A stretch of DNA of 64,000 nt from Planomicrobium sp. CPCC 101079 (GTDB taxonomy: Bacteria > Bacillota > Bacilli > Bacillales_A > Planococcaceae), in the NCBI RefSeq assembly GCF_007859275.1, contig NZ_VOHC01000024.1:305821-369820 (forward strand), written 5' to 3'. This document shows positions 44,457-53,423 of the stretch, piece after piece (within the stretch, counting starts at the first letter, position 1; every line of letters starts with the position of its first letter). The notes under the pieces were generated by a model that worked only from the letters and a program-made list of their open reading frames with translations, did no database searches and had not been told where the DNA came from. The position numbers and the translations under genes are program-made.

Positions 44457-46157
44457 GTGAAATTTTCAAGTTTAAACCGCAAGGAAACCTATGGAGAAAT
44501 GAAAAAAACACATCTTGATTTATTGGTGATCGGAGGAGGAATTACAGGTGCTGGGATTGCACTGGATGCAGCCGCCCGCGGAATCCGTACAGCTGTCATT
44601 GAAATGCAGGATTTTGCGGCGGGTACAAGCAGCCGATCGACGAAACTTGTCCACGGCGGGCTTCGCTATTTGAAACAGTTTGAAGTGAAAATTGTGGCGG
44701 AGGTCGGAAAAGAACGTGAAATCGTTTATGAAAACGGGCCACATGTGACGACGCCGGAATGGATGCTGCTGCCTTTCTATAAAGGAGGCACGTTCGGGCC
44801 ATTCAGCACAAACATCGGGCTTCGCGTTTATGACTTTTTAGCGGGCGTAAAACGGGAAGAGCGCCGAAAAATGCTGAATAAAGAAGAAGCGTTAGAACGG
44901 GAACCGCTATTGAAAAAAAATGGAATTAAGGGCGCGGGTTATTATGTCGAGTACAAAACCGACGATGCACGCCTAACTATTGAAGTCATGAAGAAGGCAA
45001 TCGAAAAAGGGGCTCTTGCGTTGAATTACGCAAAAGTGCTCGAATTTATCTATAACGGAAGCCAAGTTATCGGCATTCGGGTAGAAGATCAGATTGATGG
45101 TTCGGTTCATGACATCTATGCGAAAAAAATCGTCAATGCAGCAGGGCCATGGGTTGATACGCTTCGCGACAAAGACCATTCAAAGCAAGGGAAAACCCTG
45201 CAGCTGACAAAAGGCATCCACTTGGTGTTTGACGGCAAACGGTTCCCGCTGAAGCAGGCAATTTACTTTGATATGCCAGATGGCCGAATGGCATTTGCTA
45301 TTCCGCGTGCCAATAAAGTCTATGTGGGTACAACGGACACCGTTTACAAACAAGACATTGCCCATCCGACGATTACGAAGGAAGACCGCGATTATGTCTT
45401 GAAAGCGATCGATTTCATGTTCCCGGAAGTGCGTATTACGGAAAAAGACATTGAATCGAGCTGGGCAGGCCTTCGCCCGCTTATTCACGAAGAAGGCAAG
45501 GATCCGTCCGAGATTTCCCGGAAAGATGAAATCTTTGTTTCAAATTCAGGATTGATTTCCATTGCGGGAGGTAAACTGACAGGCTACCGTAAAATGGGTG
45601 AAAGCATCGCCGATTTGGTAGCCGAGCAACTCGCAGGCAAAGAAGGACGTACGTTCCCGCAAAGTTCGACAAAACATATGCCGATATCCGGTGGGGAAGT
45701 TGGCGGATCAAAAGGATTCCAACAGTTCCGGGCCGACCGTGAAAAACAAGCACTGGCTCTTGGCCTGAACAAATCGACTGCACAAATGTTGACGGGCCGT
45801 TACGGGGCGAATGTTGACCATGTCTTGCACTTTTTCGTTGTAGAAAGAGACGCTGCGAAACAAGCGGGGCTTGATCCGTTAGTGTATGCAATGCTTCGCT
45901 ATGCCATTGAATTTGAAGCGGCATACAAGCCGGCCGATTTTTTTGTCCGCCGTACAGGCGCGGTGCTATTTGAAATCGATTGGGTATACGCATGGAAAAA
46001 AGCTGTAATTGCATATATGGCGGCTGTTTTTGGTTGGTCAAATGATCAGGCCTCCGCTTATGCGAACGAGTTGGATGGCTTATTATATGAAGCGACGCAT
46101 CCGGTAGATATAGGAGGAAAATGGGAAGGTATCGAAAAGGAACGGAAGTTAGGTTAA
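44457..46157 (+). CDS. glpD: Aerobic glycerol-3-phosphate dehydrogenase GlpD
   Basis: A 566-residue FAD enzyme that oxidises glycerol-3-phosphate to dihydroxyacetone phosphate and passes electrons to menaquinone at the membrane. FAD motif LLVIGGGITGAGIALDAAAR; AGTSSRSTKLVHGGLRYLKQ; GLRPLIHEEGKDPSEISRKD; C-terminal domain after residue 400. GTG 44457 behind AAGGAGAG; the longer frame from 44406 crosses the leader terminator. Controlled by the leader terminator and GlpP. Confidence 0.97.
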   Translation: MKFSSLNRKETYGEMKKTHLDLLVIGGGITGAGIALDAAARGIRTAVIEMQDFAAGTSSRSTKLVHGGLRYLKQFEVKIVAEVGKEREIVYENGPHVTTPEWMLLPFYKGGTFGPFSTNIGLRVYDFLAGVKREERRKMLNKEEALEREPLLKKNGIKGAGYYVEYKTDDARLTIEVMKKAIEKGALALNYAKVLEFIYNGSQVIGIRVEDQIDGSVHDIYAKKIVNAAGPWVDTLRDKDHSKQGKTLQLTKGIHLVFDGKRFPLKQAIYFDMPDGRMAFAIPRANKVYVGTTDTVYKQDIAHPTITKEDRDYVLKAIDFMFPEVRITEKDIESSWAGLRPLIHEEGKDPSEISRKDEIFVSNSGLISIAGGKLTGYRKMGESIADLVAEQLAGKEGRTFPQSSTKHMPISGGEVGGSKGFQQFRADREKQALALGLNKSTAQMLTGRYGANVDHVLHFFVVERDAAKQAGLDPLVYAMLRYAIEFEAAYKPADFFVRRTGAVLFEIDWVYAWKKAVIAYMAAVFGWSNDQASAYANELDGLLYEATHPVDIGGKWEGIEKERKLG

Positions 46158-46183
46158 CCTAAGTGGATAGGATAGAAAATGCA

Positions 46184-46212
46184 ACAGCCCTGTATTCGCA
46201 GGGCTGTTTTTT
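46184..46212 (+). terminator. Rho-independent terminator after glpD
   Basis: ACAGCCCTG (46184-46192) and CAGGGCTGT (46199-46207) with six T. Confidence 0.9.
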
Positions 46213-46394
46213 GAGTGGAATTGTAAAGTTCAGGCGGAATTTAACAGAGAAGCGCCTGATTGAAACTTCCTCCTTGGATGAAAGACAAAAGCTTGGCAAA
46301 AAGGAGTTTTGAAAAAAACAGCGAATTCATCCAATTGGGAAGAATTTTTCGTATAGCAAAGTTGTTACATTAATGAGAGAAAGTGAGTGAAGAT

Positions 46395-46790
46395 ATGGGC
46401 GGTAAAAAGGAACTTATATTAGTGCTGGAGGAATACGAAAGTGATTTTAGCGTGCGCTTGCTGGACGGGAATGGGACCGTCTATAGCCATAATCACTTTA
46501 AAGAAACACCTGATGTAGCCAAGGTGCGCTCTTTAGTCGGAACACTGACGCATATCTTTGGCAATTTCAACCGCGTGACTTACAGCAAGAACTTTACAAC
46601 GATATGGGATCATGAAGCCCGGCCGGATTCTTTTGGCAAGTTCATGGCTGAATTGTTTGCTTCTGCAGAAAAGCTGGAGTCCCATGATACGCCAGCTTAT
46701 AAATATCACATGTGGGAGCATTTCAGTGAATTTTTGGAAGAGCAGGAAGAGTTGGCGCATCAAGACCATACGAAAGACTTGCCTTTTTAA
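46395..46790 (+). CDS. Hypothetical protein
   Basis: A 131-residue soluble acidic protein with no recognised family. Start KKELILVLEEYESDFSVRLL suggests a beta-strand-rich N-terminal part; the C-terminus is helical and ends in an acidic/His stretch (EEQEELAHQDHTKDLPF). ATG 46395 is favoured over GTG 46383 for ribosome-site spacing. Codon use looks like its neighbours. It stands between glpD and a wall carboxypeptidase, with no operon link visible. Confidence 0.65.
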   Translation: MGGKKELILVLEEYESDFSVRLLDGNGTVYSHNHFKETPDVAKVRSLVGTLTHIFGNFNRVTYSKNFTTIWDHEARPDSFGKFMAELFASAEKLESHDTPAYKYHMWEHFSEFLEEQEELAHQDHTKDLPF

Positions 46791-46903
46791 AATGAAAAGA
46801 TAAAAAGGGATATTAAGTTTTTATTACAAATGGTGTTTTTAGGATTTTTCATGTTACTCTGTTCCTTTAGTAAATATTAGTTGCAAGCTAAAGGAGTGGG
46901 AAG

Positions 46904-47995
46904 ATGAAAAACAGAAAATGGATGGCCGCCCTATTGCTAAGTCTTTTACTAGCGATACAATTGCCGGGGGAACACACGTTAGCGGAGAATGACACAATTC
47001 CGCCTGCTACGCCGGTTGTTGATGCAGTATCCGACACAGCTATAATCATTACTGGAAAAGCGGAATCAAAAGCGAAAATTTATGCATTTGTCGGGAACGA
47101 TAAAATTGGAGAAGCGAAGGCGCAAAACGGCCAATTTTCAATCGCTATAGCGAAGCAAAAAATCGGCGCTAACATCAAAGTTTATGCGGTTGATGCGGCG
47201 AAAAACAAAAGTAAAAGCAAAATCGTAAAAGTTGTGGATACCCCGCGTGCAGTACAATATGCTGCCACAGGAAACGTCAATATGCGTTCTGGCGCTTCCA
47301 TATCCGATCAAATTTTGGCGGTTCTTCCGAAAGGAACAATTGTCAGTTATATTAGCAAGACCAATTCTTGGTATAAAGTGAAAACGGGCAAACATACCGG
47401 TTTTGTAAACGCCGCATATTTGAAAAAAGCTTCTTCAAGTAAACCGGAAAGCTTTCCAGCTCCATCAATAAAGAAAACCGGAACGTATGTAAATGGCGTA
47501 TTGCTTGTCAATAAGCTCTACGGACTTCCGTCCAGCTATAATCCAGGCATTGATGCGACAGCGCAAAAAGGCGCTGATGCAATGGTTGCTGCTGCCAAGC
47601 AGCAAGGAATCTCTTTGAACCCGTTCAGCACATTCCGCAGCTATTCGCGCCAAGCGACACTTTTTGCAAATTATTCTTCAAAATACGGCAAAGCGGAAGC
47701 TGAAAAGTTTAGTGCACGGCCAGGCCATAGTGAACACCAATCTGGACTCGCTTTTGATTTTGGCGGAGTTGATCAAACTCAATGGCTAAAGGAATCGTTT
47801 GGCGAAACAGAAGAAGGCAAGTGGCTTCGTAAAAATGCCCATACTTACGGTTTTATCCTGCGTTATCCGAAAGGGCAAGAAAAGGTGACAGGTTATCAAT
47901 ATGAGCCTTGGCATTACCGATATGTCGGATCTGCGCTTGCTGCCAAAGTAAAAGCGAGCGGAAAGACGTTGGAGGAGTATCTCTTAGTAGAATAA
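46904..47995 (+). CDS. Secreted VanY-type D-alanyl-D-alanine carboxypeptidase with SH3b domain
   Basis: A 363-residue exported protein: signal peptide (about 1-27), a small Ig-like (Big) domain (about 32-110), an SH3b domain (about 115-175, VNMRSGASISDQILAVLPKG) and a VanY/LAS peptidase domain. Zinc motifs are intact: GHSEHQSGLAFDF near residue 273 (SxHxxGxAxD) and EPWHYRYVG near residue 334. It should trim the terminal D-Ala of peptidoglycan stem peptides in the wall. GGAGTGGG precedes the ATG. Confidence 0.92.
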   Translation: MKNRKWMAALLLSLLLAIQLPGEHTLAENDTIPPATPVVDAVSDTAIIITGKAESKAKIYAFVGNDKIGEAKAQNGQFSIAIAKQKIGANIKVYAVDAAKNKSKSKIVKVVDTPRAVQYAATGNVNMRSGASISDQILAVLPKGTIVSYISKTNSWYKVKTGKHTGFVNAAYLKKASSSKPESFPAPSIKKTGTYVNGVLLVNKLYGLPSSYNPGIDATAQKGADAMVAAAKQQGISLNPFSTFRSYSRQATLFANYSSKYGKAEAEKFSARPGHSEHQSGLAFDFGGVDQTQWLKESFGETEEGKWLRKNAHTYGFILRYPKGQEKVTGYQYEPWHYRYVGSALAAKVKASGKTLEEYLLVE

Positions 47996-48294
47996 AATTG
48001 ATGTTATCAAACAATCGCCTCCGAATAATGGCTGATTTCCAATCAGTCTATTTTTCGGGGGTTTTTTAGAAAATACCATCGAAAAATTTTATTTCTTTTC
48101 GCTATGGAAGGCATGCCAATCTGCAATCAATAATCTGGATTTATGCCTTTACCCATGGAGATATAAGATGTAAAGGTATTATTAACTTCATGACGTTGCA
48201 TTGACTTTCCTGTTTTTATTCAATAAGCTAAATTATATATCAATTCAGTATATTTTAAGTGCTGAGGTATACATACAGGGAAGGGCAGGGAAAC
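47996..48294. other. Intergenic region: imperfect terminator and promoter of the first pyruvyl transferase
   Basis: About 300 bp. A branched hairpin with CCGAA...TTCGG outer arms and CTGATT/AATCAG inside, followed by G and T runs (48016-48066), can terminate the carboxypeptidase transcript. TTGACT (48201-48206), 17 bp, TAAGCT (48224-48229) is a likely SigA promoter for the next gene. Confidence 0.6.
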
Positions 48295-49647
48295 ATGACG
48301 AATATCTTAATAAGGGCGGGAATGTCTCCATTAGACACATTCGATGCTTCACATATGATTGTAAATAACTCTATTGGCGGTAATGTAGGGAACCTGGTTT
48401 ATCAGTATAGTGTATTCCGGACATTGATGACGGAAGGTACTACTATTACTCCGGATTATTACGATTTTGATCCGAAATACGCCGATGAAATCAATGAGAA
48501 ATATGATTATTTTATCATTCCGCTTGCAGATGCTTTCCGCGAACAATTTGTCCCATCTTTGCGGAAATACACAAAGCTGATCAAAAAATTGAAAATTCCC
48601 GTCATCGTAATAGGGGTAGGATTGCGTGCGCCTTTTGAGCCGAAATTAAACGAGGGCTTTCCATTTGATGCGGATGTAAAGGCGTTCGTCAAGGCTGTTT
48701 TAGAAAAGTCCAGCATCATTGGGCTTCGAGGGGAAATCACTTCAGAATACTTGACCAAGCTGGGCTTTCGTGAAGGCACAGACCATACCGTTATTGGCTG
48801 CCCATCAATGTATACATTTGGCAGAGAATTGAATATCCGAGATACTGTAATTACGAAAGATTCTTTAATCAGTGTAAATTCTTCCCGCCATTCACCTAAA
48901 AAAGTTCTGGATTTTATCACAAGAAGCATGGAAGAATATCCCAATCATTATTTTGTTCCGCAGTGGCTAAAAGAAATGAGGTTGGTGTATGCCGGTTCCC
49001 CGGCCATTGCTAAACCGAGTTCCAATTATCCGGTAAAGATGTCTGATCCAACTTATATGAATGATCGGGTCCGATACTTCTTGAATGTTCCAACATGGCT
49101 TGATTTCTTAAAAGAAGCTGACTTGAGCTTTGGAGCAAGGCTTCATGGGAATATTACTGCTACAATTGCTGGAACTCCGAGTATTTTGATTCCTAAGGAT
49201 GCACGAATGAGAGAGCTGGCTGAATATCACCAATTGACACATGTAATGGCTGATAAAATTACATCTAAAACCAAGCTTAGTGAATTGGTAGAGAAAGCAG
49301 ATTTTAAGAAGCCAATTAAACCGCATCCAAAGAACTTTGACCATTACATTGATTTCTTGAATCAAAACGGGCTAGACCACATTTATAAAAAAACCTTGTC
49401 TCCAATAACTGTACCACTCGAAGAACAATTAGCGAATATTCAACTGCAAGCACCAATCTCAACAATCAGCGGCATAAGTTTGGAAGAGATGGTACAGCGC
49501 TGGGAAACTTTTTATCCGTTAGAGGAAGCACATAAAAAGGCCCAGAAAGATCCAATAGAACGCACGATTTTAAGTTACCAAAAAGCATTAAAAAGAAGAG
49601 CGATCAATATGGCTTCAAAAACAGCAGGAATTTTTAATAGCAAATAA
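48295..49647 (+). CDS. Polysaccharide pyruvyl transferase family protein, copy 1
   Basis: A 450-residue protein of the PF04230 type (CsaB/WcaK-like fold): GGNVGNLVYQYSVFRTLM near the N-terminus, VIVIGVGLRAPFEP in the middle, and the sugar-nucleotide region LSFGARLHGNITATIAGTPS, where the FG-R-HG motif is typical. The family adds ketal pyruvate to wall or capsule sugars; some members have other roles. The C-terminus has a helical tail (after 380) not usual in short members. ATG 48295 with a GGGCAGGG site. Followed by a close paralogue with its own promoter. Confidence 0.85.
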   Translation: MTNILIRAGMSPLDTFDASHMIVNNSIGGNVGNLVYQYSVFRTLMTEGTTITPDYYDFDPKYADEINEKYDYFIIPLADAFREQFVPSLRKYTKLIKKLKIPVIVIGVGLRAPFEPKLNEGFPFDADVKAFVKAVLEKSSIIGLRGEITSEYLTKLGFREGTDHTVIGCPSMYTFGRELNIRDTVITKDSLISVNSSRHSPKKVLDFITRSMEEYPNHYFVPQWLKEMRLVYAGSPAIAKPSSNYPVKMSDPTYMNDRVRYFLNVPTWLDFLKEADLSFGARLHGNITATIAGTPSILIPKDARMRELAEYHQLTHVMADKITSKTKLSELVEKADFKKPIKPHPKNFDHYIDFLNQNGLDHIYKKTLSPITVPLEEQLANIQLQAPISTISGISLEEMVQRWETFYPLEEAHKKAQKDPIERTILSYQKALKRRAINMASKTAGIFNSK

Positions 49648-49786
49648 TGCTTTTATATTATGGGCCCTCAACCTTTTCGGGTTAAGTTTCTTACTGAAGC
49701 TAAAAAGAATGACAGCACAAAGCTAATCACCATTTATTGTTTTATGTTAATCTATTTAAAGATATAGTAATTAATTATGCGCAAAA

Positions 49787-49815
49787 TTGACTTACTGGCT
49801 ATTCTTCTCTATGCT
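49787..49815 (+). promoter_or_regulatory. SigA promoter of the second pyruvyl transferase gene
   Basis: TTGACT (49787-49792), 17-bp spacer, TATGCT (49810-49815); similar to the promoter of copy 1 (TTGACT/TAAGCT). Confidence 0.65.
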
Positions 49816-49881
49816 ATTTTAAGTAAACGTTTTGTGATATTTCTTGAAATTTACATAGGTGAGGGGAGCAAATTTTCTACC

Positions 49882-51246
49882 ATGAAGAATATTTTAATTA
49901 GAGCCGGTATGGCTCCATATGAAAAGTTTGATGCACCACACATCATGATGAATAATTCTATTGGAGGAAATGTCGGTAACTTGGTTTACCAATACAGCGT
50001 GTTTCGTACGTTGATGACAGCAGATACCGTAATTACACCCGATTACTATGATTACGACCCTGAGTATGCTGATGAAATCAATGAAAAATACGATGCTTAT
50101 GTCATTCCGCTGGCGGATGCATTTCGCGAAGAGTTTGTGCCATCACTCCGCAAATATACAAAACTGATCAAGAAGTTGAAAATCCCTGTTATCGTTATTG
50201 GAGTAGGTTTGCGTGCACCGTTTGAACCGAAATTAAATGAAGGCTTTCCTTTTGATGAAGATGTTAAAGCTTTTGTTAAAGCGGTTTTAGAAAAATCAAC
50301 TATCATCGGATTGCGCGGGGAGATAACTTCACAATATCTTACGCGTCTTGGTTTCCGCGAGGGAATCGACCATACAGTAATTGGCTGTCCTTCTATGTAT
50401 GCTTTTGGCAGGGAACTCAATATTCGCGAAACTGATATCACAAAAGATTCGATTGTCAGCGTCAATTCGTCCCGGTTATCACCGAAAAATGTCTTGGACT
50501 TTATTACGAGAGGCATGGAGGAGTATCCGAATCATTACTTTATTCCACAATGGATGAAGGAAATGAGATTGGTTTACTCAGGAGCTCCGTCAATTGCAAA
50601 ATCGAGCACTAATTATCCGGCAAAGATGACGGATCCTACTTATATGAACGATCGAGTTCGTTACTTTTTGAACGTGCCAACTTGGCTTGATTTCCTTCGT
50701 ACTGCTGATTTGAGCTTCGGTGCCCGCTTGCACGGAAACATTACAGCTACAATTGCAGGAACGCCTAGCATTTTGATCCCTAAAGACGCACGTATGCGCG
50801 AATTAGCTGAATACCATCAGTTGACGCATGTGATGGCTCATGATATTACGGATAAAACAAGATTAAGCGATTTAATCGAAACGGTTGATTTCCAAGCGCC
50901 AGCCAAAAATCAAGCGAAGAATTTCGATCATTTCATCGACTTTTTAAACAAAAATAACCTAGACCATATATACAAAAACACCAATACCCCTTCAACCGTG
51001 CCGTTGGATGAGGAAATTGCCAAAGTTGAACTTCTTCAACCTTTGAAAACGATCAAAGGTATTAGTTTTCCAGAAGCGGCTGATCGCTGGGAAAAACTTC
51101 ACTTAGCAGAAGAAGAGAAATTCGCAAAAATGAAAGAAGAGTTAACTGAAAGAAACAAGCTCATCAAAAAGTACAAAGGCACTTTAAACAGAAAAGCTGT
51201 TCGTATGGCGCTGAAAACCGCTGATTTGTTCAGTACATCAAAATAA
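49882..51246 (+). CDS. Polysaccharide pyruvyl transferase family protein, copy 2
   Basis: A 454-residue paralogue of the preceding gene, very similar through about residue 330 (identical blocks such as GGNVGNLVYQYSVFRTLMT and LSFGARLHGNITATIAGTPS), then diverging in the C-terminal helical tail. ATG 49882 with GGTGAGGGG upstream; the longer frame from 49777 runs through the promoter. The pair arose by tandem duplication and both copies are intact, so they may act on different acceptors. No other capsule genes are directly beside them. Confidence 0.85.
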   Translation: MKNILIRAGMAPYEKFDAPHIMMNNSIGGNVGNLVYQYSVFRTLMTADTVITPDYYDYDPEYADEINEKYDAYVIPLADAFREEFVPSLRKYTKLIKKLKIPVIVIGVGLRAPFEPKLNEGFPFDEDVKAFVKAVLEKSTIIGLRGEITSQYLTRLGFREGIDHTVIGCPSMYAFGRELNIRETDITKDSIVSVNSSRLSPKNVLDFITRGMEEYPNHYFIPQWMKEMRLVYSGAPSIAKSSTNYPAKMTDPTYMNDRVRYFLNVPTWLDFLRTADLSFGARLHGNITATIAGTPSILIPKDARMRELAEYHQLTHVMAHDITDKTRLSDLIETVDFQAPAKNQAKNFDHFIDFLNKNNLDHIYKNTNTPSTVPLDEEIAKVELLQPLKTIKGISFPEAADRWEKLHLAEEEKFAKMKEELTERNKLIKKYKGTLNRKAVRMALKTADLFSTSK

Positions 51247-51253
51247 TACCTTT

Positions 51254-52012
51254 TTAATGTTCATTTAGCAATACTTCTTGCAAAGAAACCGCAAAAGTAA
51301 CATAAAGCAGTGTATTTAGTTCATGCAGGCGTTTAGCGTGATTTGGATGGACGCCAGTGATGGAAATAGCAATGCCCATGATGGATAAGGACTGGATCAA
51401 TGCGTTCAATTGGTTTAAGCCATCACTATCAATATCGTCCATGGCCGTTAAATCGAAAATAACTGTTTGGCCATCCTGGCGATAGACATTGTCTAAAATA
51501 CTTGGCATGACCGTTTCCATTTTCAGTTTATCAATCAAACCGAATAAGGGAATGAGCAGGCGTTGGTGATCAATCTTGATGCAAGGCGCAGACAACTCCC
51601 TGACGTTCTGGAGCAGTTCTTCAGTACGCTCTTTTTCGAGCAGTAAATCATAATTGGTTTCGTTCAGCCTTCTTCGCAAATTTGACAGTTGCTCAGACAC
51701 ACGGTTGTAATGCCGGTCTTTGGGCACAGCAATGGCATTCGCTGTTCCATCGCTTTGCCATTGGCAATGCACGTCCATCACCGTTGGTTCATCTGATGGC
51801 GATAAGAATGTCAACTCAATAGGGTTAATGGAACGCGCCGGATTCAAGAATTCCACAGCTTTCTGACGGCTTCCTTCTTCAAGAAGGCCGGTGAAAACAG
51901 GTGATTCCTTGAAGAGGGTGCGTGCCATCTTCGAACTCGCTAAGATGGTGAGCTCCCGGTCTAATTTGAAGATTGGCAATGGCCATTCTTCAATGTGGTG
52001 CGCTTGTGCCAT
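51254..52012 (-). CDS. PAS-like/STAS protein (stressosome-like output)
   Basis: A 252-residue protein: a PAS-like N-terminal part (about 5-105, WPLPIFKLDRELTILASSKM), a coiled coil (about 105-140, VSEQLSNLRRRLNETNYDLL) and a C-terminal STAS domain (about 143-245: PCIKIDHQRLLIPLFGLIDK, VIFDLTAMDDIDSDGLNQLN). This is the RsbR layout, input domain plus STAS. The residue matching the first phosphorylated Thr of RsbR is Ser in DIDSDG, and the second is not evident. It overlaps the cobalamin-protein gene by 23 nt and is the last gene of the operon, so it probably relays that sensor's state. Confidence 0.82.
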   Translation of the reverse strand: MAQAHHIEEWPLPIFKLDRELTILASSKMARTLFKESPVFTGLLEEGSRQKAVEFLNPARSINPIELTFLSPSDEPTVMDVHCQWQSDGTANAIAVPKDRHYNRVSEQLSNLRRRLNETNYDLLLEKERTEELLQNVRELSAPCIKIDHQRLLIPLFGLIDKLKMETVMPSILDNVYRQDGQTVIFDLTAMDDIDSDGLNQLNALIQSLSIMGIAISITGVHPNHAKRLHELNTLLYVTFAVSLQEVLLNEH

Positions 52013-52640
52013 AGTTCAACTCCTTTCTTGACTGAATCCAGTGCTGCAGGGTTTCTAAATTTTCCAGGACGACAGCGCCTTCCGCTTCCGCATGCGATAA
52101 ATCGGCCAATGTAACAGCACGGCCGCCAATGAGGACTGTCGGTTTTGGATCAAGTGTTCCGAAAGCGTCCATATACGTTTTGACTAAAGGCAGTCGGGAA
52201 ACGAGGGCAGCAGACAACCCGATAACGTCCGGCTTCAATTGTTTCGCAGCATCCAGAGCGTATACAAGCGGCAAGTTCGGGCCCATGTCGTGGACGGCCC
52301 AGCCATGTTCGCGGAAAACGCATGCCACCATTTTCAAGCCGAGGTAATGGTCTTCGCCTTCAAAGCCCATAATCATCGCTTTTCCGATTGCCTCTTTTTC
52401 TGCCTGGCTCCGGTGGTCTGTTGCAGAAATGACAAAATCACAAATTGCGGTAGCCAAATGTTCATCAGCTACACTAATAACATTTTCTTGCCATAATTGT
52501 CCGATCCGGTACATGGCAGGCGTCAATAATTCCTGGTGAAGTTCCTTCCGTGTATGTGTCTGCAAATAATGCTGAACTTTTCGCAAGGCATAATAATCAT
52601 CGCCTGAAAGAAATATATCGGCAAGTTCGTCTGAAGTCAC
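51990..52640 (-). CDS. CarH-like cobalamin-binding sensor without DNA-binding domain
   Basis: A 216-residue protein with a four-helix B12-binding-2 cap (about 1-80) and a Rossmann-like B12-binding domain (about 85-205). It has the Wx9EH signature of AdoCbl photoreceptors (W50, E60-H61 in LWQENVISVADEH) and the lower-ligand motif ExHxxG (E96, H98, G101 in EGEDHYLG). The residue after the Trp is Gln, where CarH has the His that ligates cobalt after light. No MerR domain and no methyltransferase are attached. GTG start at 52640, AAGGAGG seven nt upstream. Output is probably through the overlapping PAS-like/STAS gene. Confidence 0.88.
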   Translation of the reverse strand: MTSDELADIFLSGDDYYALRKVQHYLQTHTRKELHQELLTPAMYRIGQLWQENVISVADEHLATAICDFVISATDHRSQAEKEAIGKAMIMGFEGEDHYLGLKMVACVFREHGWAVHDMGPNLPLVYALDAAKQLKPDVIGLSAALVSRLPLVKTYMDAFGTLDPKPTVLIGGRAVTLADLSHAEAEGAVVLENLETLQHWIQSRKELNYGTSAPH

Positions 52641-52654
52641 AGGTATCCTCCTTT

Positions 52655-53005
52655 CTAATTATCGAGAAGATGAATAGCTTCTTTAAGGGACTGAATCATA
52701 AACTCTTCTTCCTTGAGGTCAACTTTTCCAGGAAGGATCTCAATTAAGCGCTCAAAGTTATCGATAATCAAGTGGGTACCGACATTTCGGCTTTCTAAGA
52801 CGGTCTGCAGCCATTTTGTATAATCTAGAAACAGACTTGTTTGTTTGAGTGAATAAGCTGTTTCCAAATGGTCAAGATGATGCATATTATCTTTTTCGGT
52901 ATGGATGATGCCATTCTCCCCAAAACGTTCGACAAGTTCAGGATGAGCGGCGTATATGCTTTCTCTCGCTTCTTTAGCGATTTGTTGTTTAATTATGCTA
53001 TTCAT
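52655..53005 (-). CDS. Helical sensor-like domain protein of the B12 operon
   Basis: A 116-residue all-helical protein (IYAAHPELVERFGENGIIHT, then DNMHHLDHLETAYSLKQTS and LDYTKWLQTVLESRNVG). I recall HPEL-ERYG...HLEYL-type domains beside or fused to B12-binding proteins in other bacteria, where they act as the N-terminal helical part; here the domain is a separate polypeptide. Its biochemical role is unknown. ATG at 53005 with GAGGTTG upstream; the ATG overlaps the stop of the monooxygenase gene (ATGA), so the two are coupled. 14 bp separate it from the cobalamin gene. Confidence 0.75.
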   Translation of the reverse strand: MNSIIKQQIAKEARESIYAAHPELVERFGENGIIHTEKDNMHHLDHLETAYSLKQTSLFLDYTKWLQTVLESRNVGTHLIIDNFERLIEILPGKVDLKEEEFMIQSLKEAIHLLDN

Positions 53006-53307
53006 TCGGCAACAACCTCGTATTGCCGGACTTTTGGCACAATCCCGGCCAATTCCTGGTCCGGATAATTTTTTTCCATATCGTGTATTTCCTTGAATTC
53101 GGCACTTTTCACCCAAGTAAGATATGCGGCTTTGGTTTGCCACTCGAGGTGAACTGTCAATTCGTTCGGTTTTTTTGTGTTTTGAATCAGCCGGAACGAA
53201 TGGAATCCTTCTGCCGAATCTACACGTCTGGAGCGGTTCCGGTAGATGGCTATTACTTCATCCACTTTTTCAAGCGGAACAACCACAGTTGACGTTACAA
53301 TATACAT
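53002..53307 (-). CDS. ABM-fold monooxygenase (heme-oxygenase-like family)
   Basis: A 101-residue antibiotic-biosynthesis-monooxygenase-type protein (ferredoxin-like fold): MYIVTSTVVVPLEKVDEVIA, then GFHSFRLIQNTKKPNELTVH and LEWQTKAAYLTWVKSAEFKE. The last stretch with Trp and a following His (EIH) resembles the heme-degrading HmoB/IsdG branch, but the substrate cannot be fixed from sequence. First gene of the B12 operon; ATG 53307 behind AGGGGAAA. Its presence with a cobalamin protein hints at tetrapyrrole handling or redox sensing. Confidence 0.75.
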   Translation of the reverse strand: MYIVTSTVVVPLEKVDEVIAIYRNRSRRVDSAEGFHSFRLIQNTKKPNELTVHLEWQTKAAYLTWVKSAEFKEIHDMEKNYPDQELAGIVPKVRQYEVVAE

Positions 53308-53339
53308 ACGATTTCCCCTTCGCCTCAAATTTCTGTGTT

Positions 53340-53349
53340 CATTATAACA
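53340..53349 (-). promoter_or_regulatory. Extended -10 promoter of the B12/STAS operon
   Basis: On the minus strand TGTTATAAT, a TGnTATAAT extended -10, lies about 30 nt before the first ATG; the -35 is weak. No SigB-type site (GTTTAA...GGGTAT) was seen. Confidence 0.6.
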
Positions 53350-53391
53350 CTTCGGTCTTGGAAATAAAAAGAAAGCAGAAGATGCGTATGG

Positions 53392-53423
53392 AAAGAGCTG
53401 TCCTCAAAAGGGACAGCTCTTAA
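53392..53423. terminator. Strong hairpin between the small membrane protein and the B12 operon
   Basis: AAGAGCTGTCC and GGACAGCTCTT form an 11-bp stem around TCAAAAG. It can terminate the minus-strand transcript of the 53420 gene; the following T run is short. Confidence 0.7.
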
